Source of the DNA: Levilinea sp.
Lineage (GTDB): Bacteria > Chloroflexota > Anaerolineae > Anaerolineales > Anaerolineaceae
Direction: 5' to 3'
NCBI GenBank assembly: GCA_029975215.1
Contig: JARKPO010000046.1
Location: 62,001 to 126,000 of the forward strand
DNA: 64,000 nucleotides
The number at the start of each line of letters is the position of its first letter. Within the stretch, counting starts at the first letter, position 1. Under the pieces are notes generated by a model. That model was not told the origin of the DNA, did no database searches, and saw only the letters and a list, made by a program, of their open reading frames with translations. The translations under genes were made by a program, and so were the position numbers. Shown in pieces: positions 1-7,220 of this stretch.

Positions 1-271
1 AGGGCTGCCCACCGGTTTGTTGTTCGGATTTTGATAGGCAGCATCCTGATCTTAAAAATATATTTCCTACTTTGTAAAGTCAAGTAGTCAGTTCTGGCCA
101 GTTTGCCCCAAGGCCTAAAACGCTTCACGGCGGGCGTCAAGGTCGGGGCTCATATCATCGAAAAACGCCAAATGCTCTACTTAACGATGTGCGGATACAC
201 CCTCGCAAATTGAGGGCGCGTCCCATCAGTACGAGGGCGTGCCCCTACCTGGCTCGCAGATTGCCTCACCC
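1..271. other. intergenic region, no gene seen
   Basis: No credible coding frame. The right part (about 209-248) holds short palindrome-like GC-rich pieces: CCCTCG...GAGGG at about 210-227, then the 17-mer CGAGGGCGTGCCCCTAC at 232-248, which recurs exactly at 4584-4600. I read it as a dispersed intergenic repeat. The region lies downstream of the CGNR gene, which ends at 272. Confidence 0.5.
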
Positions 272-889
272 CTACTGCTCAGCGGCTGGCTTTTTACGGG
301 TGCGCTCGTAGTGACGGCGGGCCTTTTCGCGGTTGCCGCAGATCTTCATATTGCACCAGCGGCGCTTGCCGTTGCGGCTGGTATCCAGGAACAGCCAGTA
401 ACAGCCGTCGCATTCGCGGATGCGCCCGGCCTGATCTGAGGTCAGCAATTCCGCGGCGGCCAGGGCCAGCGGGTAGCGCATCCAGTCCAACGAAGCGAGG
501 GGCAGCTCCCATTCCCAACGCGCGCCTTCGGGTTCGGCGGCGGCCAGCCGGCGCTGCCCCAGGGCCTCGCGCAGGTGGCGGTTCAGCACCGCCAGGTGCT
601 CCGCGCCCAGCGGCTTTTTGCGCGCCGCGGCGGTGAACAGGCCAAAGCAGGCATCGCGCAGATCATTGATCTGTTCCAGCGCGGCTTGCGCCAGGTCTGG
701 ATGCTCTTCGGCGGCCATCAGCAGGCTGCTGGCCTGCTCGTCATTCAGCACGTCCAGGTGGCGCAGCCAGTGAACCACATAGGGATACTCGGTGAAGAGG
801 TCATGGGGCGCTGCCGCCCGGGTGATCTTGCTGTTGGCAAAATCGAGGATCATCAGCTCGCGGGGGATGAAGTCGTAGATATCGGCCAT
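272..889 (-). CDS. CGNR zinc-finger (ABATE-domain) transcriptional regulator
   Basis: Protein of 205 residues. The N-terminal two thirds is helical, like the ABATE domain (old DUF1470). The C-terminus has the treble-clef zinc finger: CDGC, then WC, then CGNR followed by KARRHYER and a basic tail; CGNR names the family. Such proteins are presumed DNA-binding stress regulators. The start is taken at the inner ATG (MADIYDF) because the upstream in-frame ATG at 908-910 lies in the promoter spacer and the minus-strand TATAAT is at 905-900. This leaves a leader of about 4 bases, so the mRNA would be leaderless. The gene is divergent from the DUF4386 gene and may control it; that is inference. Confidence 0.85.
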   Translation of the reverse strand: MADIYDFIPRELMILDFANSKITRAAAPHDLFTEYPYVVHWLRHLDVLNDEQASSLLMAAEEHPDLAQAALEQINDLRDACFGLFTAAARKKPLGAEHLAVLNRHLREALGQRRLAAAEPEGARWEWELPLASLDWMRYPLALAAAELLTSDQAGRIRECDGCYWLFLDTSRNGKRRWCNMKICGNREKARRHYERTRKKPAAEQ

Positions 890-899
890 GGTGAATCTA

Positions 900-927
900 A
901 TTATAACCAATATTCAGCCCTTGACAA
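900..927 (-). promoter_or_regulatory. sigma70-type promoter of the CGNR gene
   Basis: On the minus strand TTGTCA (927-922), a 16-base spacer and TATAAT (905-900). The predicted start near 893 is only about 4 bases before the ATG at 889. The -35 box overlaps the plus-strand -35 box of the divergent promoter. Confidence 0.65.
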
Positions 928-949
928 GTTAGAAAATGCGGCGTATGAT
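921..949 (+). promoter_or_regulatory. consensus sigma70-type promoter
   Basis: TTGACA at 921-926, a 17-base spacer and TATGAT at 944-949. It points toward the DUF4386 gene, whose ATG is at 1186, giving a leader of about 230 bases in which I see no gene or known riboswitch. Its -35 box overlaps the -35 box of the opposite promoter, so one bound protein could control both directions. Confidence 0.7.
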
Positions 950-1185
950 ACTAACTAGTAAAACAAAAATACAGGTTAGAATTCCTCTTTATCCGTAACG
1001 CGACAATCGAATAGGCAAGCCTGTAACCAAGGCGCAGATCCGCTGCAAACTTGCGGCGCGGATGTTCCTATACGCGGATGTGTTTTCACTCTGCCGGCCG
1101 AGACCGGTGGAAAGACGGACCGCAGGGCAGACCAGCCCTTGCGCGGCCCGCCAACCGAATTTTCTGTTTTGTGAAGGAGATTGAA

Positions 1186-1896
1186 ATGAAAGCGATGCAA
1201 AAAAACGCCCGCCTGGCCGGGGGACTGTACCTGGTCTACATCCTGGTCACGGTGCTTGCCAATGCCTTGGGCCGCAGCGCCATCATCGTCCCCAGCGACG
1301 CGGCACAGACAGCAGCGAATATCCTGGCACAGGAACCCCAGTTCCGCCTGGGGGTGGTGCTGGAGCTGGTTTCTTCCCTGCTCTTCATCCTGACCGCGCT
1401 GGCGCTCTACGCGCTGCTGCGGCCGGTGGGCAAGCACCTCAGCCTGTCATTTCTGGTTTTGAACCTGGTGGGCGGCGCGGTGGTGACGGTCAGCGCGGTA
1501 TGCCTGTTCGCGGCGTTCCCCTTCGTGCATCAGGCGGCTTATTTGGCAGATTTCTCGGCCGGGCAGCTCACCGGGCTGGCTATGTATTGGATCAAGCTGC
1601 GCGACATGCTCTTCGGCAGCGCGCAGTTGTTTTACGCCGCATGGACTCTGCCGCTGGGGTACCTCATCTATAAATCCGGCTATCTGCCCCGTGCGCTGGG
1701 CATCCTCTTGATGGCGGATTGCTTCGCGGTGATGGGGTGGTTCCTGCAATCTTTCCTGGTGCCAAATTACGCCCTGAGCATGAGCTACGGCTTTTTTGCA
1801 GTCAGTTTTTTGGCGGAAGTGGCGCTGACTCTGTGGCTGCTGATCAAGGGCGTGAACGCTGCGGGGTGGGAAAAACGCGCCGCGGCGGCCGCATAG
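1186..1896 (+). CDS. DUF4386 family integral membrane protein
   Basis: Protein of 236 residues with about six hydrophobic segments. The N-terminus (ARLAGGLYLVYI), the IIVPSDAAQTAANI stretch and the LxFRLG-like piece match the DUF4386 family, whose function is unknown. The start is the ATG preceded by AAGGAGA at 1174-1180; the reading frame is open upstream but lacks support there. It is followed 42 bases later by the MDR oxidoreductase, probably in one transcript. Family assignment is by remembered pattern. Confidence 0.8.
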   Translation: MKAMQKNARLAGGLYLVYILVTVLANALGRSAIIVPSDAAQTAANILAQEPQFRLGVVLELVSSLLFILTALALYALLRPVGKHLSLSFLVLNLVGGAVVTVSAVCLFAAFPFVHQAAYLADFSAGQLTGLAMYWIKLRDMLFGSAQLFYAAWTLPLGYLIYKSGYLPRALGILLMADCFAVMGWFLQSFLVPNYALSMSYGFFAVSFLAEVALTLWLLIKGVNAAGWEKRAAAAA

Positions 1897-1938
1897 GCGG
1901 CGAAAAACGAAATGGATATGGAGTCAAAAGGAGCAAGA

Positions 1939-2958
1939 ATGAAAGCAGTTGTGTATACCGATTACGGCACGCCCGACGTGCTGCACACGGCGGAGATCGA
2001 GAAGCCGGCTGTCAAAGAAAATGAAATCCTGGTGCGCGTGCGCGCCACCAGTGTCAACTTTGGGGACTTGATGGCGCGCAATTTTAAGGCCGTCACCCCC
2101 GGCCGGTTTAACATGATCGGGATGCTGTGGCTGGCGGCGCGAGTGATGATGGGCTGGAACCGGCCGCGCGCCCAGGTGCTGGGCAGCGAGTTTTCGGGGG
2201 TGGTGGCGGAAGTGGGCACGCAGGTGACGAAATTCAAGCCCGGCGATGCGGTCTTTGGCTATGTCGGCAGCACCTTTGGCGCCTATGCCGAATTCCTGTG
2301 CCTGCCCGAAAACGGCGCGGTGGCGCTGAAGCCTGAACAATTAACCTTTGAAGAGGCCGCGGCGATTCCCTACGGGGCGATCATGGCTTACAACCTGCTG
2401 AAACTGGTGGAGATTCAACCCGGCGATCAGGTGCTGATCAACGGCGCCAGCGGAGCGATTGGCTCGGCGGCGGTGCAGCTGGCCAGGCTGCGCGGGGCGG
2501 TGGTCACCGGCGTATGCAGCACGGGGCGCATGGAAGCCGTGCAGGCGCTGGGCGCGGAGCGTGTGGTGGATTACACCTGCGAGGATTTCACCCAAAGCGG
2601 CCAGCGCTACGACCTGATCTTTGATATCCTGCGCAAAGGCTCACCGGCCAAATTCAAAAGGGCGTTAACGCCGAAGGGTGTGCTGCTGTATGCCAGCTTC
2701 AAACAGCGGGAGCTGGTGGAGATGATGCGCACGCGTCGCAGCAGCGGCCAGCGGGTGATCTGTAAGCTGGTGCCGGAAAACCAGGAGACCTTAAACGCCG
2801 TGCGCGACCTGATCGCCGCCGGCAAGCTCAAGGTGCGCGTGGACCGGCGCTTCACCCTGGAACAGGCGGCCGAAGCGCACCGCTATGCTGAGAGCGGGCA
2901 GAAGAAAGGCCCTGTGGTCCTGACCCTCCCCCAGGCTGCGCCCGAAGGGGCAGGATAA
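1939..2958 (+). CDS. MDR-superfamily NAD(P)-dependent alcohol dehydrogenase / quinone oxidoreductase
   Basis: Protein of 339 residues, the usual length of zinc-independent medium-chain dehydrogenases. The N-terminal GroES-like domain has SVNFGDLMARN and LGSEFSGVVAEVG; the Rossmann domain has the nucleotide loop GASGAIGSAAVQLA around residue 155, and the C-terminal FTLEQAAEAH motif is typical. The structural-zinc cysteines are absent, so it is more likely a quinone or enone reductase than a classical zinc alcohol dehydrogenase. The start has AAGGAGC eight bases upstream. Substrate cannot be told. Confidence 0.85.
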   Translation: MKAVVYTDYGTPDVLHTAEIEKPAVKENEILVRVRATSVNFGDLMARNFKAVTPGRFNMIGMLWLAARVMMGWNRPRAQVLGSEFSGVVAEVGTQVTKFKPGDAVFGYVGSTFGAYAEFLCLPENGAVALKPEQLTFEEAAAIPYGAIMAYNLLKLVEIQPGDQVLINGASGAIGSAAVQLARLRGAVVTGVCSTGRMEAVQALGAERVVDYTCEDFTQSGQRYDLIFDILRKGSPAKFKRALTPKGVLLYASFKQRELVEMMRTRRSSGQRVICKLVPENQETLNAVRDLIAAGKLKVRVDRRFTLEQAAEAHRYAESGQKKGPVVLTLPQAAPEGAG

Positions 2959-2974
2959 AGCGAGGCGGTTCTGC

Positions 2975-3562
2975 ATGAAGACAAAACGATGGGTCACTTG
3001 CTGGATGCTGTCGTTCGTGCTGGCGCTGGCGGCCTGCGCCGCCCCGCCGTCTGAAACCAACCTGGCCAACCCGGCCTCGGTTTACTGCCGGGAACAGGGC
3101 TACACCCTGGAGATACGCACGGCCGCAGACGGCAGCCAGAGCGGGGTGTGCATTTTCTCTGACGGCAGCAGCTGTGATGAGTGGGCCTATTTCCGCGGCG
3201 AATGCGGGCCGGCCGCCGCAACGCCCACCGCGTCCCCTGAACCGGCGGCCGTGCCCACCGCTGCTCCCAGTGACGGAGCGGGTGGGGCCATCCCGGCGGG
3301 CGCGTCTGAAGCGGTGACGGACTGGTGGGGAACCATCACCGCCAACCCGCCCGGCGCGCAGTTCGACGATGTCTTTGAGCGTCAGGACCTCGGCCAGGTG
3401 ATCCTGTACGGCATTGACGCCAGCGACCCGGCGGTCAAGGCGCAGATCGAGGGGCTGCGCGGCAGCGGCAAGGTGGTTCACCTGTACGGCTGGCTGTTCA
3501 GCAACGTGCCTGACGCCAACGGCTCGCAGATCCAGGTGGAGCGCATCGAGGTGGAAGAATAA
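2975..3562 (+). CDS. DUF333-containing lipoprotein
   Basis: Protein of 195 residues. The N-terminus is a lipoprotein signal peptide with lipobox LALAAC (Cys at about residue 21). Residues about 28-75 form a DUF333 domain: NLANPASVYC, GYTLEIR, GVCIFSDGSSCDEWAYFRGEC. A Pro/Ala/Thr-rich linker (about 78-105) leads to a C-terminal domain of about 80 residues that I do not recognise (starts WWGTI, ends QVERIEVEE); it reads as a small beta domain. DUF333 occurs in putative hemolysin/protease-inhibitor-like surface proteins of unknown role. It follows the MDR gene by 16 bases. Confidence 0.8.
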   Translation: MKTKRWVTCWMLSFVLALAACAAPPSETNLANPASVYCREQGYTLEIRTAADGSQSGVCIFSDGSSCDEWAYFRGECGPAAATPTASPEPAAVPTAAPSDGAGGAIPAGASEAVTDWWGTITANPPGAQFDDVFERQDLGQVILYGIDASDPAVKAQIEGLRGSGKVVHLYGWLFSNVPDANGSQIQVERIEVEE

Positions 3563-3587
3563 CCGCTCACTTTTGGGAGGTAAAACG

Positions 3588-4028
3588 ATGGAAGCGATCA
3601 TGCACGCTTACTGCGGTCTGTACTGCGGAGCCTGCCCAGTTTTGCAGAAAACCCTGGCGGGGGAGGGGGAGCAGCGCTGCCTGGGCTGCAAGAGCGAGCT
3701 GAACGCCGGGTACTGCGCCGCCTGCGCGCTGAAGGCCTGTGCCGTGCAAAAGGGGGTGGCTTTTTGCGGTGAATGCGGCGAGCTGCGTGGCTGCGCGTTG
3801 ATGGCGAAGTTCGCCGCGGATACCACCTGGCTCAACCAGCGCGGGGTGCTGCTGAATCTGGAAACGATTCAGCGCAGCGGCCTGACGCACTGGCTGGAGG
3901 AGCAGGCTGGGCGTTGGCGCTGCGCCGGCTGCGGGCAGGCGCACACCTGGTGGGATGAAGTTTGTCCGCAGTGCGGGCAGCCGGTGATGAGCTGTCGGGC
4001 AGAGATGCAAGCCAACGAGGGTGAATGA
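3588..4028 (+). CDS. DUF3795 cysteine-rich protein
   Basis: Protein of 146 residues. The N-terminal AYCGLYCGACPV motif followed by CLGCK, CAACALKACA and CGEC is the signature of DUF3795, a small cysteine-rich metal- or Fe-S-binding family of unknown function. A second zinc-ribbon-like pair, CAGC...CPQC, sits near the C-terminus (about 110-130). The start has GGGAGG upstream, and the gene end overlaps the next gene (ATGA), so the two are translationally coupled. Confidence 0.8.
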   Translation: MEAIMHAYCGLYCGACPVLQKTLAGEGEQRCLGCKSELNAGYCAACALKACAVQKGVAFCGECGELRGCALMAKFAADTTWLNQRGVLLNLETIQRSGLTHWLEEQAGRWRCAGCGQAHTWWDEVCPQCGQPVMSCRAEMQANEGE

Positions 4029-4441
4029 ACGCAGTTAAAGTTTTGGTCACCTTCGGCAGCAGCTCCTCGATTGCTTTTGGCATCTGGCATTTCTTCGTGC
4101 CAAAGGCGTGGAAGTGGTACAGCTATATCCACCCCAGCGCGGCGGAGCTGGTCACCGCGGTGCGGGCGGTTAATGTGTTTTTCTCGCTTTCACTGGTGCT
4201 TTTTGGGGTGATGAACCTGCTGTTTATCTTCGGGGGGCGCGCCAACCGCTACGCGGTGTTGGTGCTGCTGGCGGCCACCTGCATCCTATGGCTGACGAGG
4301 GTGGTCATGCAGGCGGTTTACCCGCAGGGCAGTCTGTACCCCGGCCTGCAGTACGGCATGCTGGCGGCCTTCCTGCTGGTTTGGCTGGCCTACACCGCCG
4401 CCCTGGTGGTGGAAATGCTGCGGGTGCCGACTCTGATGTAG
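4025..4441 (+). CDS. small four-helix membrane protein, unknown
   Basis: Protein of 138 residues with four hydrophobic segments (about 5-25, 48-72, 75-98, 108-130). It overlaps the DUF3795 gene by ATGA. The first segment carries the line FGIWHFFVPKAWKW, which resembles small uncharacterised membrane proteins of many bacteria. I do not assign a function. It ends the small-gene run that begins at 1186. Confidence 0.7.
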   Translation: MNAVKVLVTFGSSSSIAFGIWHFFVPKAWKWYSYIHPSAAELVTAVRAVNVFFSLSLVLFGVMNLLFIFGGRANRYAVLVLLAATCILWLTRVVMQAVYPQGSLYPGLQYGMLAAFLLVWLAYTAALVVEMLRVPTLM

Positions 4442-4792
4442 TGAAAGGGGCGGCAGTGAGCGTTCGATGAAGTCGAACGGAACCCCCACCCATCTTTGCG
4501 TCCTTAGCGCCTCCGCGGTTCAAACACAATGTGGGGATGAGCACATGGGGCACGGGCGGTTTTAGGCCCGTGCCCTCGAACTTCGAGGGCGTGCCCCTAC
4601 ATTGCGCCCTTCGCGCCTTGGCGTCTTGGCGGTTCATACCCCACAGCGCAATTTGGGTACGCCGCTGTGCTGGATGAAACGGGGCATCAAACCCAGGGGT
4701 CAAAGCGGCGGCGCTGCCCGTGATTTTGACCTATACTTAACCCATCCACCTGCGTGTGGGGGGGCAGGAATCACGGCCAACGAGGTGCGCGG
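4442..4792. repeat. intergenic cluster of dispersed repeats
   Basis: About 350 bases without a gene. It holds a hairpin CGTTCGA-TGAAG-TCGAACG (4461-4479, part shared with 52826-52838), two copies of a motif like TTTGCGTCCTTGGCGTCTTGGCGGT (4495-4522 and 4601-4636; the reverse complement is at 52896-52921), and the palindrome GCCCTCGAA-C-TTCGAGGGC (4572-4590) that runs into the 17-mer also found at 232-248. A TATACT at 4732-4737 may be the -10 of the following glycosyltransferase, without a clear -35. Confidence 0.6.
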
Positions 4793-5890
4793 ATGCGTGT
4801 GGGATTGGTGATCTACGGAAGCCTGAACACCCTCTCCGGCGGATATCTGTATGACCGGCTGCTGGTGGAGAATCTGGCCCGCGCGGGGCACAGTGTGGAG
4901 ATCGTCTCTCTGCCCTGGCGCGGCTACGCGGCCCATCTGACGGACAATTTTTCCAACGAGGTGCGCCGCCTGCTCACGCGTAAACGGGTGGACGTCTGGC
5001 TGCAGGACGAAATGAACCACCCCTCCCTGTTCCGGCTAAACCGCGAACTGCGCCGATTGGGCGGGCCGCCGCTGCTGTCCATTGTGCACCATCTGCGCAG
5101 CAGTGAAAATCATCCCGCGGTGTGGATGCCCCTCTACCGCGCCGTGGAGCGCGCCTACCTGCGCTCGGTGGACGGCTGCCTCTTCAACAGCCGCACCACG
5201 CGCCAGACGGTGGAAGCCCTCACCGGTCAGCGCGGCCCGGCGGCGGTGGCCACCCCCGGCGGCGACCGGCTGATGGGGGCCGTGCCTGTGGGGGAATCCG
5301 AAATTTCTTCGCGCTGCTATCAGGACGGGCCGCTGCGCGTGCTCTTCGTGGGCAATTTGACCCCGCGCAAGGGCCTGCATTTCCTGCTGGATGCCCTGGG
5401 GCGCATCCCCAGCGCCAACTGGCAGCTGGACGTGGTGGGGCGCATGAACATGAAGCCCGCCTACACGCGCAGCCTGATGAAAACCCTGCAGGCCAACCCG
5501 TGGAAAGATCAGGTGCGCTTTCACGGGGCGCTGGATCAGGATGAGCTGAAGGCCGTGTACCGCAGCAGCCAGGTGCTGGCGGTGCCCTCTTCGTATGAAG
5601 GCTTTGGGATTGTGTATCTGGAGGGCTTTTCCTTCGGCCTGCCCGCGGTGGGCACCACCTACGGCGCGGCGGGGGAGGTGATCGGCAGCGGCGACAGCGG
5701 CCTGCTGATTCCCCCGGGGGATACCCAGGGGCTGGCGGCGGGGCTGGCGCGCCTGGCCAACGACCGCGGACACCTCTTGACCCTCAGCCTGGGGGCGCGC
5801 CGCCGTTACCTGACCTTTCCGGGCTGGGAAGCCAGCATGAACAGCGCCCGCCAGTGGATCGAGAGCATGGCGGCGGGCGGCGGGGCTTAG
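4793..5890 (+). CDS. GT4-family glycosyltransferase
   Basis: Protein of 365 residues with the GT-B fold. The N-terminal domain starts MRVGLVIYG and has SGGYLYDRLL near residue 18. The C-terminal domain has LFVGNLTPRKGLHFLL (nucleotide-sugar binding, about 180) and the GT4 motif VPSSYEGFGIVYLEGFSFGLP (E-x7-E, about 260-280). It would move a sugar from a nucleotide sugar to an acceptor, probably for an envelope glycan or glycolipid. An ATG further upstream in frame (4754) has no ribosome-binding site; MRVGLV is the natural family start. The acceptor is unknown. Confidence 0.85.
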   Translation: MRVGLVIYGSLNTLSGGYLYDRLLVENLARAGHSVEIVSLPWRGYAAHLTDNFSNEVRRLLTRKRVDVWLQDEMNHPSLFRLNRELRRLGGPPLLSIVHHLRSSENHPAVWMPLYRAVERAYLRSVDGCLFNSRTTRQTVEALTGQRGPAAVATPGGDRLMGAVPVGESEISSRCYQDGPLRVLFVGNLTPRKGLHFLLDALGRIPSANWQLDVVGRMNMKPAYTRSLMKTLQANPWKDQVRFHGALDQDELKAVYRSSQVLAVPSSYEGFGIVYLEGFSFGLPAVGTTYGAAGEVIGSGDSGLLIPPGDTQGLAAGLARLANDRGHLLTLSLGARRRYLTFPGWEASMNSARQWIESMAAGGGA

Positions 5891-5895
5891 GCCGG

Positions 5896-6339
5896 GTGGA
5901 AGCCGACCTTTTTCCGACCTGCGCCGGCAGCTACGCGCTGTGGTTCACCCTGGCGCAGCCCGCGGAGGGGCATGTGGGGCGGCTGGGCTGGTGCGTTTTT
6001 CCGGCGGGCGGCTACGTATATCTGGGCAGCGCCCTGGGGCCGGGGGGCCTGCGCGGACGCCTGGGGCGGCATCTGCGCCCGGTGCTGCGCCCGCACTGGC
6101 ATATTGACGCGTTCCGCGCCTGGGCTGCGCTGAGCGGGGTATCCTACCGCTGCGCTCCGCAGCGACTGGAATGTGCGTGGGTGGGGCAGCTGCTCGCCCA
6201 GGGGGCCGAGGTGGCGGTGCGCGGGTTTGGGGCCAGCGACTGCACGGCGGGTTGCCCGGCGCATTTGCTGCGCTTGCCGCCAGGATTGCCGCCGGAGGCA
6301 GGCGCGCGTATGTTGGGCGCGGCCTGGGTGGGGGGCTAA
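5896..6339 (+). CDS. DUF123 / GIY-YIG-like protein
   Basis: Protein of 147 residues. SYALWFTL, GGYVYLGSALGPGGLRGRLGRHL, HWHIDAF and CTAGCPAHLL are the conserved blocks of DUF123, a GIY-YIG-related family sometimes fused to endonuclease III. The GGYVYLGSA block is the GIY-YIG equivalent. The start is uncertain: a GTG at 5896, six bases after the glycosyltransferase stop, is the first sensible one; the frame is also open from 5854 inside the upstream gene. The nuclease role is inference. Confidence 0.75.
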   Translation: MEADLFPTCAGSYALWFTLAQPAEGHVGRLGWCVFPAGGYVYLGSALGPGGLRGRLGRHLRPVLRPHWHIDAFRAWAALSGVSYRCAPQRLECAWVGQLLAQGAEVAVRGFGASDCTAGCPAHLLRLPPGLPPEAGARMLGAAWVGG

Positions 6340-6361
6340 GGCGGATTTGCGCCGGGGACTA

Positions 6362-6390
6362 TTGACAATTCCCCGCCGCGCTCTTATACT
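6362..6390 (+). promoter_or_regulatory. promoter of the thiamine operon
   Basis: TTGACA at 6362-6367, 17-base spacer, TATACT at 6385-6390. The predicted start near 6397 lies just before the TPP aptamer. Confidence 0.8.
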
Positions 6391-6404
6391 GACATTGACA
6401 ACTG

Positions 6405-6493
6405 AACACGGGGAGCCTGGTAGCCCAGGCTGAGAGGAAGGCGCCAGCCTTCGACCCAATGTACCTGATCCGGGTAATGCCGGCGGAGGGAAA
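6405..6493 (+). promoter_or_regulatory. TPP riboswitch aptamer (thi box)
   Basis: All thi-box landmarks are present in order: ACGGGGAGCC, then GGCTGAGA at about 6428-6435, GACCC, ACCTGATCCGGGTAATGCC at about 6463-6482 and GGCGGAGGGA. The P3 arm is GAAGGCGCCAGCCTTC. It lies between a consensus promoter and thiN, so it senses thiamine pyrophosphate and controls the whole operon. Confidence 0.97.
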
Positions 6494-6515
6494 GGATCTT
6501 ATCATCATGCGCAAT

Positions 6516-6543
6516 CACCTTCGCCAGCGGAGGTGGTTTTTTT
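6516..6543 (+). terminator. riboswitch expression platform: terminator that also holds the thiN RBS
   Basis: Stem CACCTTCG (6516-6523) with CGGAGGTG (6528-6535), loop CCAG, followed by GTTTTTTT (T run 6537-6543). It is a good intrinsic terminator. The 3' arm contains GGAGG (6529-6533), the only Shine-Dalgarno site for the thiN ATG at 6544, so the same hairpin would also block translation of any read-through RNA. Confidence 0.85.
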
Positions 6544-7218
6544 ATGTGTGCTCAATTCAAACGCGCGCTGATATTTGTCAACGGCAGCCTGCCAGACCCG
6601 GAAAAAGTGCGTTTTTTACTGGAGCCCAACGACTGGCTGGTGGCTGTGGACGGGGGATGGTATTACCTCAAGGCCCTGGGGCTGCGGCCGCATCTGCTGA
6701 TCGGCGACCTGGATTCGGTGGCGGCCGAGGACATGGCCGCGCTGGAGGCAGAGGGGGTTGAAATTCGCCGTTATCCGGTGCATAAAGACGAAACTGATCT
6801 GGAACTGGCCCTTCTCACCGTTCGCGCCGCGGGCGTGACCACCCTGCGGGTGGCAGCGGCCCTGGGCGGGCGGCTGGATCAGACCCTGGCCAACCTGTTT
6901 CTGCTGCTGCTGCCGGAGTTGGAAGACTGCGACGTGCGTCTGGATGACGGCCTGGAAGAGGTCTTCCTCATCCGCGAGCAGGCCGAAATTCACGGCCAGC
7001 CGGGGGATGGCGTTTCCCTTTTGCCCATTTTAGGTCCGGCGCGCGGTGTGACCACCGCCCAGTTAGAATACCCGCTGCGGGGTGAGACGCTCTTCCCCCA
7101 GCGCACTCGCGGCATCAGCAACGTGATGGAGAGCACCTGCGCCTCGGTCAGCGTGCAGTACGGCGTGCTGCTGTGCATCCACACGCGCAAATCTCAATCC
7201 GATCTACATCAGGAGTAG
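6544..7218 (+). CDS. thiN: thiamine diphosphokinase
   Basis: Protein of 224 residues. It transfers pyrophosphate from ATP to thiamine, giving TPP. Family motifs are in place: VAVDGGWYYLK (about 35), LIGDLDSV (about 56), KDETDLELAL (about 82), GGRLDQTLANL (about 106), and in the C-terminal domain LGPARGVTT with GISNVM. The ATG directly follows the riboswitch T run, with GGAGG 10 bases upstream in the hairpin arm. It leads an operon with a thiamine transporter, so it acts in salvage of imported thiamine. The last about 15 residues run beyond the usual end and reach the thiB RBS. Confidence 0.95.
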   Translation: MCAQFKRALIFVNGSLPDPEKVRFLLEPNDWLVAVDGGWYYLKALGLRPHLLIGDLDSVAAEDMAALEAEGVEIRRYPVHKDETDLELALLTVRAAGVTTLRVAAALGGRLDQTLANLFLLLLPELEDCDVRLDDGLEEVFLIREQAEIHGQPGDGVSLLPILGPARGVTTAQLEYPLRGETLFPQRTRGISNVMESTCASVSVQYGVLLCIHTRKSQSDLHQE

Positions 7219-7220
7219 GC

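Noticed and set aside
2852..3601. Long minus-strand frame of 249 codons
   Set aside because: It lies opposite the MDR and DUF333 genes, which have clear family motifs, signal peptide and RBS. It is a high-GC shadow frame.
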